Below, one piece after another: positions 9,944 through 17,437 of a stretch of 64,000 bases of DNA. Source of the stretch: JABDFW01 sp035550215 (GTDB lineage Bacteria; Bacteroidota; Bacteroidia; Chitinophagales; Chitinophagaceae); assembly GCA_035550215.1 (NCBI GenBank), contig DASZPM010000033.1, forward strand, positions 62,001 to 126,000. The letters run 5' to 3'. The position numbers were made by a program, and so were the translations under genes. Numbering within the stretch: the stretch's first letter is position 1; the number at the start of each line of letters is the position of its first letter. The notes beneath the pieces were generated by a model. That model worked only from the letters and a program-made list of their open reading frames with translations. It ran no database searches and was not told the DNA's origin.

Positions 9944-10187
9944 CCTATTATATTTAAAGTAGCCCGGGAAAAATTATGAGGGACTAAAGGCCAGTTATAC
10001 AGGGTGAACCAGTTGAATTTTAAAGGTAGAAGAACAAATATAATGATTTTTTTACATACCGCGGCTTTATTGGTGGTATTTATTTGCGTGTATATAAGCA
10101 CGCACCCTTGGCAATATTATTGAAGAGATATAACGGCACGTAAACACGACGTTCCTTTATTAACAACAGGTTATTAAACTCATAAAA

Positions 10188-11528
10188 ATGCAAAATCTTT
10201 CTGTAAACATACCAGCCTCCTCTAAACCGCGGGTGGTAGTGGTAGGCGCCGGCTTTGGCGGAATTAATACCGTAAAGGCGTTAAACAGCGACGACTTTCA
10301 AATTGTGCTGATTGACAAGCACAACTATCATACTTTTCAGCCATTGCTATACCAGGTAGCCTCGGCAGGGCTTGAGCCCGACGCCATTGCCGGGCCATTG
10401 AGAAAAGCTTTTGCAAAAAAGAAAGATTTTCATTTCCGGATGCTGAAAGTAAAAGAGGTATGCCCCGGCGAAAATAAGATTGCCACAACTGCGGGTAACC
10501 TTACCTACGATTACCTTGTAATAGCTAATGGAACACGAAGCAATTTTTTTGGCAACCAGCAAATTGAGAAATTATCCCTGTCACTAAAATCAATACCCGA
10601 TGCATTAAATATACGCAGCCACCTGATGCAGCTTTTTGAATGGGCCAACCTTGTTACCGATACGCAGTTGCGGGAAAAGATGATGGACGTTGTGATTGTA
10701 GGCGGTGGCCCCACAGGGGTTGAAACTGCCGGCGCACTGGCTGAATTACGGAGGTATGTTTTGCCGAAAGATTACCCGCAGCTTGATTTTAGCAAAATGA
10801 AAATTTACCTGCTGGAAGGGCTTGACAGGCTGCTGCCGCCCATGAGCCCAAAAGCAAGCAAAAGCGCCCATAAAAATCTTGAGAAGATGGGAGTGATTGT
10901 AAAAACAGGTACAATGGTAGAAAGTTACAAAGGGGAAATTGTTACTCTAAAAGGAGGTGAACAAATAAAAGCCCTCACAGTGCTTTGGACAGCGGGCGTA
11001 GCGGGTGATTTATTGCCCGGTTTTAAAAAGGAATGGACGGAAAAAAGCAGGTTGCTGACGGATGAAAACTGCCGGGTAAAAGGAAGTGATAATATTTTTG
11101 CTATCGGTGACATAGCCATGATGAAAACTGAAAAATATCCTAAAGGGCACCCGGGCGTTGCACAACCGGCAATACAGATGGGTAAATACGTAGGTAAAAA
11201 TTTGACGGCGCTGCACAATGGTCGGCCAGTGAAACCTTTTAAATATTTCGACAAAGGTTCATTGGCAACCATTGGACGCGGAAAAGCCGTGGCCGACCTG
11301 CCGGGCAACATTCATTTAACCGGCAGGGCAGCCTGGTGGATATGGCTTTTTGTGCATATAACTTTTTTAATAAGTTTCAGGAACAAGTTGCTGGTAATGG
11401 CCACCTGGTTGTGGAACTATTTTACCTTTGATAAAGGCAACAGGCTTATTATACGCCCGTATATACGCAAAGACAGTACCTATTTAGCTGCGCAGGAGTT
11501 GGTGAAGGGCACTGAAACTGAGCAGTAA
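10188..11528 (+). CDS. ndh: Type II NADH dehydrogenase (NAD(P)/FAD-dependent oxidoreductase)
   Basis: A 446-residue flavoprotein of the NDH-2 type, which passes electrons from NADH to quinone at the inner face of the cytoplasmic membrane without pumping protons. The FAD-binding Rossmann motif is VVVGAGFGGINTVKAL (about residues 17–32). The NADH-binding one is VVIVGGGPTGVETAGAL (about 169–185). The NDH-2 markers DKHNYHTFQPLLYQVA and NIFAIGDIA are present. A hydrophobic C-terminal stretch (AWWIWLFVHITFLISF) probably anchors it to the membrane. It is preceded by about 220 bases without a gene. Confidence 0.92.
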   Translation: MQNLSVNIPASSKPRVVVVGAGFGGINTVKALNSDDFQIVLIDKHNYHTFQPLLYQVASAGLEPDAIAGPLRKAFAKKKDFHFRMLKVKEVCPGENKIATTAGNLTYDYLVIANGTRSNFFGNQQIEKLSLSLKSIPDALNIRSHLMQLFEWANLVTDTQLREKMMDVVIVGGGPTGVETAGALAELRRYVLPKDYPQLDFSKMKIYLLEGLDRLLPPMSPKASKSAHKNLEKMGVIVKTGTMVESYKGEIVTLKGGEQIKALTVLWTAGVAGDLLPGFKKEWTEKSRLLTDENCRVKGSDNIFAIGDIAMMKTEKYPKGHPGVAQPAIQMGKYVGKNLTALHNGRPVKPFKYFDKGSLATIGRGKAVADLPGNIHLTGRAAWWIWLFVHITFLISFRNKLLVMATWLWNYFTFDKGNRLIIRPYIRKDSTYLAAQELVKGTETEQ

Positions 11529-11537
11529 AACCACTCA

Positions 11538-11582
11538 GGTAACACTTAGGTTACCCCGTTTACTATAAGTAACCCACGTACT
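11538..11582. promoter_or_regulatory. Cluster of inverted repeats upstream of the luciferase-like monooxygenase
   Basis: Three small inverted repeats follow each other: GGTAAC-N6-GTTACC (11538–11555), TTACTATAAGTAA (11560–11572) and AGTA-N7-TACT (11568–11582). They end 20 bases before the -7 box of the next gene, so a repressor site is plausible. No regulator gene is adjacent. Confidence 0.4.
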
Positions 11583-11601
11583 AATCGCCACTATACCATA
11601 G

Positions 11602-11609
11602 TACCTTTG
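11602..11609 (+). promoter_or_regulatory. Promoter -7 box of the LLM monooxygenase gene
   Basis: TACCTTTG is a perfect TAnnTTTG match, 24 bases before the ATG at 11633. Confidence 0.55.
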
Positions 11610-11632
11610 CCCATAAATAAGAAAGGAAGTTT

Positions 11633-12664
11633 ATGGAACTTGGCATCAGCACCTTTGTAGAACTAACACCCGACCCTGTTACAGGCAAAACCATTTCACC
11701 CTACGAACGGATGAAGGATGTACTGGAAGAAATTGAACTGGCAGACCAGGCAGGGCTTGAAGTGTACGCAATAGGTGAACATCACCGCCCGGACTTTGTT
11801 GCCTCTTCCCCCGCCGTGATAATGGCGGCGGCGGCGGCAAAAACAAAGAACATCAAACTTTCCAGCGCAGTTACCGTATTGAGTTCCGATGACCCTGTGC
11901 GGGTGTACCAGCAGTTTGCTACTGTTGATTTAATTTCTGCCGGCAGGGCGGAAATAATGGCCGGGCGTGGCTCGTTTATTGAATCATTCCCACTGTTTGG
12001 CTATGATTTGGAAGATTATGATACATTATTTGCCGAAAAACTGGATTTACTGCTGAAAATAAATGAGAGCGAAAAAGTTTCCTGGCAGGGCAAACACCGG
12101 GCAGCCATTAATAATCTCGGTGTTTACCCGCGTGCTTACCAGGAAAAACTGCCGGTTTGGATTGCCGTAGGCGGCACGCCTAACTCTGTAATTAGGGCCG
12201 CTTCACTAGGGCTTCCGCTGGCTTTGGCTATTATTGGCGGGCAACCGGCGCAATTCAGGCAACTGGTGCAATTATACAGGCAGGTGTCAGCAAAAGCAGG
12301 CCACGGCGAATTACCCCTTGCGGTACACAGCCATGGTTACGTTGCCGATAGCAGCCAGCAGGCCGCCAACGAGTTTTACCCATCTTATGCTTATGTTATG
12401 ACAAAGCTTGGCCGTGAGCGGGGTTGGCCGCCCATGAGCCGCGCCCAATACGAAGCGGCGCGGGGCCCGCAAGGGGCATTATTAACAGGCAGCCCCCAGC
12501 AGGTAATTGATAAAATATTATACGAACACGAGATGTTTAACTTAAGCCGGTTTTTAATACATACCAGCGTGGGCACAATGCCGCATGCCAACGTAATGCG
12601 CAGTATTGAATTATTTGCTACCAAAGTAGCGCCGGAGATTAGAACGGCTGTACAAAAGGCCTAA
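11633..12664 (+). CDS. LLM class flavin-dependent oxidoreductase
   Basis: A 343-residue member of the bacterial luciferase-like monooxygenase family, cytoplasmic, expected to use FMNH2 from a partner reductase. The N-terminal block (LADQAGLEVYAIGEHHRPDFVASSP) and the TVLSSDDPVRVYQQFATVDLISAGRAEIMAGRGSF region are characteristic of this TIM-barrel family. The C-terminal FLIHTSVGTMPH is also typical. The substrate is not evident. It appears to be a single-gene unit, with a consensus -7 box and a group of inverted repeats upstream. Confidence 0.9.
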   Translation: MELGISTFVELTPDPVTGKTISPYERMKDVLEEIELADQAGLEVYAIGEHHRPDFVASSPAVIMAAAAAKTKNIKLSSAVTVLSSDDPVRVYQQFATVDLISAGRAEIMAGRGSFIESFPLFGYDLEDYDTLFAEKLDLLLKINESEKVSWQGKHRAAINNLGVYPRAYQEKLPVWIAVGGTPNSVIRAASLGLPLALAIIGGQPAQFRQLVQLYRQVSAKAGHGELPLAVHSHGYVADSSQQAANEFYPSYAYVMTKLGRERGWPPMSRAQYEAARGPQGALLTGSPQQVIDKILYEHEMFNLSRFLIHTSVGTMPHANVMRSIELFATKVAPEIRTAVQKA

Positions 12665-12683
12665 CTCCCCTATAATTTATCTT

Positions 12684-12737
12684 TTCCGGCAGTTTGCAGG
12701 TTATAAAGAAACTTTTTGAACTTTTAAACTGCCGGAA
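12684..12737. terminator. Long-arm inverted repeat between convergent genes
   Basis: The arms TTCCGGCAGTTT and AAACTGCCGGAA are perfect 12-base complements around a 30-base AT-rich loop. It lies between the convergent ends of the monooxygenase and desaturase genes, so it probably acts as a two-way terminator, although no strong T run follows. Confidence 0.5.
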
Positions 12738-12758
12738 CTGTTGAATTCATCATATTCC

Positions 12759-13859
12759 CTACATCACTTCTTCAAAAATATTTTCGTGCACTGCATTCTC
12801 CTTTAATAACCGGTAGTGGTTGCGCAGGGATGTTGTAAGCGGAAAGGTGCGATAAGGCAGGTTATTCTCCCTTGCAAAACCGGCAATAAGCTTTGTTACT
12901 TCCGGGTAATATACATGGTTAACATACGGAAACAGGTGGTGCGCAATATGAAAGTTAAAGCACCCCATAAAAAACCGCACAAACCAACTGTCGTTAGCCA
13001 CATCGTTCGTTGTTGTAAGCTGGTGAATAAACCAACTGCTGGGTAGTTTATTGTCACCATCCGGCAGGGGAAAATCGCTTTCAGGCGTTGCATGCGGCGA
13101 CAGCAGCACGATTAAAGAACTGACACTGGCGGTAAACATCATGATTAGAAAAGCAATCAACATTTGCCCCCACGTTATATGCAGTACCAGTTTCGGCAAA
13201 AAGAAAATGTAAAAAATAAATACTGCTTTAAAAACAAACAGCTTTACATACTCAATACCGGGTATTACATTCACTTTCCAAACAAGGGTGTCTTTTTTAA
13301 AAAAGTCTTTAAAATCCCGCACCAGCAGCCAGTTAAACAGGTATAAAGGGTATATAAAAGGCAGATAAATATGCTGGTACCTGTGCATTTTTGAAAAACT
13401 GCCATGAGGAAACACCCTGGCCATAGGGCTTTGCTCAAAATCACTGTCCCAGCCCATTACATTGGGATAATTGTGGTGCAGCCTTATGTGGCGCACCTTC
13501 CATATATAGCTGTTAGCGCCCATAAGGTCAAAAAAATGTACGTAGGTCTCGTTTAGCCACTTACTTTTAAACAGGGTGTTATGCACTGCATCATGAATAA
13601 GGTTTAAAAAATTAAGCAGTAAAAAACAGCCCAATAAAAAGTAGCTTATATACAGCACGGCGGTGTTATTTCCCCATACAAGTGCTGAAACGTAGGCGGT
13701 TATGTATAGGATGGGGAAAAGCAGCGCTTTTACCTTTACCACCGGCCAGCGTTTTCGTTCTAATATTTCAACTTTTTCATTAACCTGCCTGCGTAGTTGT
13801 AGAAATAAATCCTGGTCAGCTTTAACCCTGGCAAATCCCGGTTTACTTAGTGTTTCCAT
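12759..13859 (-). CDS. Membrane fatty acid desaturase
   Basis: A 366-residue integral membrane di-iron desaturase that introduces a double bond into an acyl chain. The three histidine boxes are HDAVH (89–93), HIRLHH (124–129) and HIAHH near residue 310, the last in the form HIAHHLFPYVNH. Four to six hydrophobic segments surround them (44–88, 165–185, 215–260). The arrangement resembles the acyl-CoA or linoleoyl-CoA desaturase group. It is divergent from marR, whose product could control both genes. Confidence 0.88.
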   Translation of the reverse strand: METLSKPGFARVKADQDLFLQLRRQVNEKVEILERKRWPVVKVKALLFPILYITAYVSALVWGNNTAVLYISYFLLGCFLLLNFLNLIHDAVHNTLFKSKWLNETYVHFFDLMGANSYIWKVRHIRLHHNYPNVMGWDSDFEQSPMARVFPHGSFSKMHRYQHIYLPFIYPLYLFNWLLVRDFKDFFKKDTLVWKVNVIPGIEYVKLFVFKAVFIFYIFFLPKLVLHITWGQMLIAFLIMMFTASVSSLIVLLSPHATPESDFPLPDGDNKLPSSWFIHQLTTTNDVANDSWFVRFFMGCFNFHIAHHLFPYVNHVYYPEVTKLIAGFARENNLPYRTFPLTTSLRNHYRLLKENAVHENIFEEVM

Positions 13860-13967
13860 GTCTGTCGTTTTATATTCCGTTAATGGTTTAGCAACTTCGC
13901 TCCATTCGCATAATTACGGCCCAGGTAAGCGGGGGCCGCAAATCATAAATTAAATGCAAAAATAATA

Positions 13968-13987
13968 ATAGTTTTAATTCAAACTAT
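13968..13987. promoter_or_regulatory. Candidate MarR operator
   Basis: The 20-base sequence ATAGTTTTAATTCAAACTAT is a near-perfect palindrome: 18 of 20 positions match its reverse complement, with AATT at the centre. It sits in the divergent region between the desaturase and marR genes and covers the -33 zone of the -7 box at 13996–14003. Size and symmetry fit MarR-family operators. Confidence 0.55.
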
Positions 13988-13995
13988 CAATATCT

Positions 13996-14003
13996 TAACT
14001 TTG
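13996..14003 (+). promoter_or_regulatory. Promoter -7 box for marR
   Basis: TAACTTTG is a perfect TAnnTTTG match. It lies 9 bases after the candidate operator and about 100 bases before the marR ATG. A second match, TAGATTTG at 14091–14098, would give an almost leaderless transcript and is less likely. Confidence 0.5.
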
Positions 14004-14105
14004 CTTTAGGTTGTTTATTATTGCTTTACATTTTTCGTGCCATGCAGCAATTGAATATGTTTTTGTTAAACAATAAGTTATTATTTACACTTAGATTTGT
14101 TTACC

Positions 14106-14561
14106 ATGAAAACAAAAAATGTTGAGGAACTGGCGATTGAATTGGGAAGGTGCATGACGGAGATGAAAAATTACCTTCGACAGTTTATACAGGCTAAAAT
14201 AAAAGAGGACAATATAAACCTGACATTTGAAATGTTGGAAATTTTAGGCTGTTTGTGGAACAGGGACGGCATTAACCAGCAGGAACTGGCAAATATTACC
14301 ATTAAGGACAAATCGAGCATGACGTACCTGGTTGATAACCTTGTAAAGCGGAATATGATAAAAAGGGTACCCGATGAAAACGACCGGCGCAACAATTTGA
14401 TATATTTAACCAAAGAAGGAAAAGAACTGCAAACAAGGCTTTACCCCTGGGTAGTTGAAATGTATGCCAAAGCAACCGCAGATGTTTGCTGTGCCGATGT
14501 TGAAGGCTCGTTAACACTGATGAAAAAAATGATTGGCAATATGCAATGCCCTCAAAAATAA
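14106..14561 (+). CDS. MarR family transcriptional regulator
   Basis: A 151-residue winged-helix dimeric repressor of the MarR type. The DNA-binding core is INQQELANITIKDKSSMTYLVDNLVKRNMIKR (about residues 61–92). The wing is DENDRRNNLIYLTKEG, with the family's D-x-R-D/R-x pattern. Flanking helices should form the dimer interface. I use the ATG at 14106; a TTG three codons earlier is possible. The gene overlaps no other frame of value and is followed within 26 bases by the universal stress protein, so the two are probably co-transcribed. Confidence 0.92.
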   Translation: MKTKNVEELAIELGRCMTEMKNYLRQFIQAKIKEDNINLTFEMLEILGCLWNRDGINQQELANITIKDKSSMTYLVDNLVKRNMIKRVPDENDRRNNLIYLTKEGKELQTRLYPWVVEMYAKATADVCCADVEGSLTLMKKMIGNMQCPQK

Positions 14562-14586
14562 TTTAGCAAAATCACAACTATTGGCA

Positions 14587-15435
14587 ATGAAAACGATGCT
14601 TGTTCCTGTCGACTTCTCTGACACGTCAAAGAACGCGGTAAACTACGCTGTTGAGTGGGCAAAGGCGTATGAATATACACGCATAATACTGCTTAAAACC
14701 TTGTACAATTCCATGTTCGACATGATTCCGTCGGCGGAATATGTGAGCGTTAATGATGACTATATAAGCAAGGAGCGCGAAGATGCCAAAGGTAAAATGA
14801 ATGAATTATGCAAAGGCCTTGTAGACAAAGCCGGCCCTGGTATTAAAATGTCGATAGCCGTAAGCGAGTTGCCGTTATTGCGCTCAATAATGGAAATTAT
14901 TGAAGACGAACACCCGGAACTTATAGTGCTTGGCAGCGATAACATCAACTACTCCAATAACAGCTTTGTTGCAGGCAACCTTATAAGCATTGCCAAAATA
15001 AGCCCGGTAAGGGTGCTGGTAGTGCCCTCTCATTTTAAATATCAACCTGTGGAGCAGTCACTGGTGCCGGTTGATTTTAATACGGTGAGTACCCTTGACA
15101 AAATTGAGCAACACACGGCTAAAACACCGCAGTGGAGAAATAAAAAACTATTGGTGCTTAATGTTGACCCCAAAGAAAAATACCTGCACCCCGATGACGA
15201 TTTTAGAAAAAGCGAGAAAATATTGCATGAGTATTTGCAAAATTTTCCGCACGAGGTTTTTTATTCCAACAACAAGTATATCATTGCCGCACTAAAAGAG
15301 TTTGCCGACACGCATGACGTGCAGCTTATTATCGCACTGCCTGGTAAACACAGCTTTTTATATTCGCTAACACACAAAAGTATTTCGGAAGCTATTTACA
15401 GTAACGCCAAACACCCCGTGCTGATTTTGAAATAA
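14587..15435 (+). CDS. Universal stress protein family
   Basis: A 282-residue UspA-family protein with two Usp-like halves. The first (about 1–140) begins MKTMLVPVDFSDTSKNAVNY and contains LIVLGSDN with the expected alpha/beta pattern. The second (about 150–282) begins SLVPVDFNTV and ends HPVLILK. The classical G-x2-G-x9-G(S/T) ATP loop is not clear, so nucleotide binding is uncertain. The start at 14587 is chosen because it opens directly into the first strand. It lies downstream of marR, suggesting a stress-responsive unit. Confidence 0.85.
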   Translation: MKTMLVPVDFSDTSKNAVNYAVEWAKAYEYTRIILLKTLYNSMFDMIPSAEYVSVNDDYISKEREDAKGKMNELCKGLVDKAGPGIKMSIAVSELPLLRSIMEIIEDEHPELIVLGSDNINYSNNSFVAGNLISIAKISPVRVLVVPSHFKYQPVEQSLVPVDFNTVSTLDKIEQHTAKTPQWRNKKLLVLNVDPKEKYLHPDDDFRKSEKILHEYLQNFPHEVFYSNNKYIIAALKEFADTHDVQLIIALPGKHSFLYSLTHKSISEAIYSNAKHPVLILK

Positions 15436-15448
15436 GGTATTGGATGCT

Positions 15449-15866
15449 TTAGTCAATTACTTCAAAGGTCATCTCACAAGCGCCGTGCTTCCATACAACA
15501 TCACCTAATGTGGCAAGCAGGTGCATGTCTTCATCAAATACTTTTCCAAAAATATTGCAGCAATCAAGCCCCCTGCCCCTGCCGTAATAAATACCTATGC
15601 ATTTTGAGGTTTTAGCACGCAGCGGGTTTACCGGTCCAAGCACAACTTCACCAGGGCTGGTAAAAACCGAAGCGTTTTCCTGTATAATATCAAGGTTATG
15701 TGCATTACCTGCCCAAATTTCCTGGCCGGAGACACGAGCATGCAGTAGTTGTTAATGTGAAAGGGAGCGTTTTTGCAAAAGCCTCGCAGGTCACAGGTGC
15801 ATCCTTCAGGTAATAGTTAAACCGGATGGAGAGATTATCTTTTGTTTTAATTGCAAAGCCACTCAT
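15449..15866 (-). pseudogene. DUF3830-like (cyclophilin-fold) gene with a frameshift
   Basis: From the ATG at 15866, which has GGAGG 10 bases before it, the frame reads MSGFAIKTKDN…YLKDAPVTCEAFAKTLPF. It then turns to nonsense and stops early. Moving one base at about 15753–15748 restores a good frame: LLHARVSGQEIWAGNAHNLD, then ENASVFTSPGEVVLGPVNP, YYGRGRGLD and a final EMTFEVID. The joined product of about 138 residues has the TCEAF…LPF, HARVSGQEIW and PGEV landmarks of DUF3830/cyclophilin-like proteins. The length of 418 bases (3n+1) fits a single inserted base. It is last in the minus-strand hydrolase run and may be a real pseudogene or a sequencing error. Confidence 0.7.
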
Positions 15867-15896
15867 TACACGGTAACCTCCATTTAATTTGCACCA

Positions 15897-16511
15897 CTAA
15901 ATAAGTGATTTTAAATCAACCAGTATTTGCTCAATTATCTCCCGCAGCGAGGCGGACTGAATTACCCTTGTGGCAGTTTTTCTTGTAACAAAAGCATTTT
16001 TACCAATAGGCGAATGCGGGCTTTTATCTGTAATATCCTCGCAATAGCCTTTTGATATGCCTTTGTACTCAACCCGCAATTGGCAAAGCCCGTGGGCTGT
16101 TATGTTACCAAATCCAATCATCCGGTTATCCAATGCCAGTAAATGTATTTTTAAAGTATCAGTTGACAATGAGTCTACTATTATGTTTGACTGCCTGAAA
16201 AGGGTATCGAAGTATTCAACTACCTTTTCTGCTCCGTTTACCCCCTTAAACTCTGAGCTGTTGGTGAGTGGTATAGTGGAGCATTCAACACTGGTTAATT
16301 TAAGGCTGTCACGTTCATCATATATTTCCACCCGCAATTTTTTCCCGCCAAAATCATACTTCTCTAACGCAGGGTAAAACTTAAAAGCCCGGCCGGGCAA
16401 AAAACCATGCTCAGGCATTAAGGCATCCGCGCCGGTGGCTACCAATATCGCCTGGGCATACATAATGCCTGAAATAAGGGTGCAGGCTACAGTTATCAAA
16501 ATACGTTTCAT
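15897..16511 (-). CDS. Secreted protein of unknown function
   Basis: I do not recognise this 204-residue protein. It starts MKRILITVACTLISGIMYAQ, a signal peptide cleaved near residue 20; a start five codons upstream is possible. The mature part alternates strands and short helices. It ends with a helix rich in Ile and Leu (SLREIIEQILVDLKS) after TRKTATRVIQ, a tail reminiscent of YajG-type lipoproteins, but the similarity is too weak to name it. It follows the alpha/beta hydrolase gene by about 25 bases in the same operon. Confidence 0.75.
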   Translation of the reverse strand: MKRILITVACTLISGIMYAQAILVATGADALMPEHGFLPGRAFKFYPALEKYDFGGKKLRVEIYDERDSLKLTSVECSTIPLTNSSEFKGVNGAEKVVEYFDTLFRQSNIIVDSLSTDTLKIHLLALDNRMIGFGNITAHGLCQLRVEYKGISKGYCEDITDKSPHSPIGKNAFVTRKTATRVIQSASLREIIEQILVDLKSLI

Positions 16512-16535
16512 ATAAAGGGTTTGCATTCTGCAGGT

Positions 16536-17435
16536 TTATTTTTGTTTCAGCATGTACTCCCAAACATTTTTAAACTCCGGCAACAATGTTGACATGTGGG
16601 CATTGCCGGTTTCAATATTATTCACCAATATGTGCTTAGTTGTATGCAAAGGTACCCCCGGTGAAACATGCACAGAGTCTGGCATAGCCATGCCCATTGC
16701 CTTAGCACAGTTGGCTAACTGGCGCCTGACATCGTATTGGTCTTTTATGTGCAAAAAAGCATAATAACGGTTTAAAGGCGTAGCGCTTTTTGTACCCAGC
16801 CATAATGCCGGGGAGTTGAATGCCACGCGGTAGTCCTGCGGGCCGGAAAAAATAAGTACCCCGGCAACCTTAAAATGTTTGCCCGCATAAACACAATGCC
16901 CCGCGCCCTGGCTGTGGCCGCCTACCAAAATCTTACCCCATTGTATATCATGGCCTTTTATAAATTCGTCCCATCCGCCTTTAGGATCATTTTTTACAAG
17001 CCATTCAAGCAATTTCTGAAAGCGGTTTATAATACTGTTGGTACTGTCAACGTTTACTGAATCGCTTACCGGCGTACCAAACATTATTTCCTGCCTGAAC
17101 TTGTCAAAGCAAGCGCTGTCCGGGCTGTTATTGCAAACAGTGGTAATTACATTGTTTTTATAGTCAATGCTTATGGCATGGTACCCCATGCCCGCTACAA
17201 TGCTGTCCATAGGGCGTAAAAAAGAAGCAGAGCCGCCGGTACCCACAATCATCAGGAACAACTGGTGTTTATTTGGTACAGCGGTATTGTACACGGCATA
17301 ATGGCCGCTGTGCATCATTTCAATACCCGGTGCAGTTTCTGCCGGGTTAACAATCACTACTTTAGTACTGTTACCCTGTGCAAAAAGATTGACTGAAATT
17401 AACGTAAATAAAACGGCTGTAAAGGCGCTTTTCAT
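16536..17435 (-). CDS. Secreted alpha/beta hydrolase-fold protein (BPSS1187-like)
   Basis: A 299-residue protein with a signal peptide (ending LFAQ, residue 20). The nucleophile elbow is VGGHSQGAGH with Ser175. An early oxyanion-type segment is LMIVGTGGSA, and the likely catalytic His lies late, in GNAHMSTLL. The overall pattern fits the small group annotated BPSS1187 family, which has no known substrate. It starts two bases after the stop of the serine hydrolase gene, so the two are almost certainly co-transcribed and possibly translationally coupled. Confidence 0.8.
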   Translation of the reverse strand: MKSAFTAVLFTLISVNLFAQGNSTKVVIVNPAETAPGIEMMHSGHYAVYNTAVPNKHQLFLMIVGTGGSASFLRPMDSIVAGMGYHAISIDYKNNVITTVCNNSPDSACFDKFRQEIMFGTPVSDSVNVDSTNSIINRFQKLLEWLVKNDPKGGWDEFIKGHDIQWGKILVGGHSQGAGHCVYAGKHFKVAGVLIFSGPQDYRVAFNSPALWLGTKSATPLNRYYAFLHIKDQYDVRRQLANCAKAMGMAMPDSVHVSPGVPLHTTKHILVNNIETGNAHMSTLLPEFKNVWEYMLKQK

Positions 17436-17437
17436 AA

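Noticed and set aside
14091..14098. TAGATTTG as the marR promoter
   Set aside because: It would place the start almost at the ATG; the TAACTTTG box at 13996–14003, beside the palindrome, is a better candidate.
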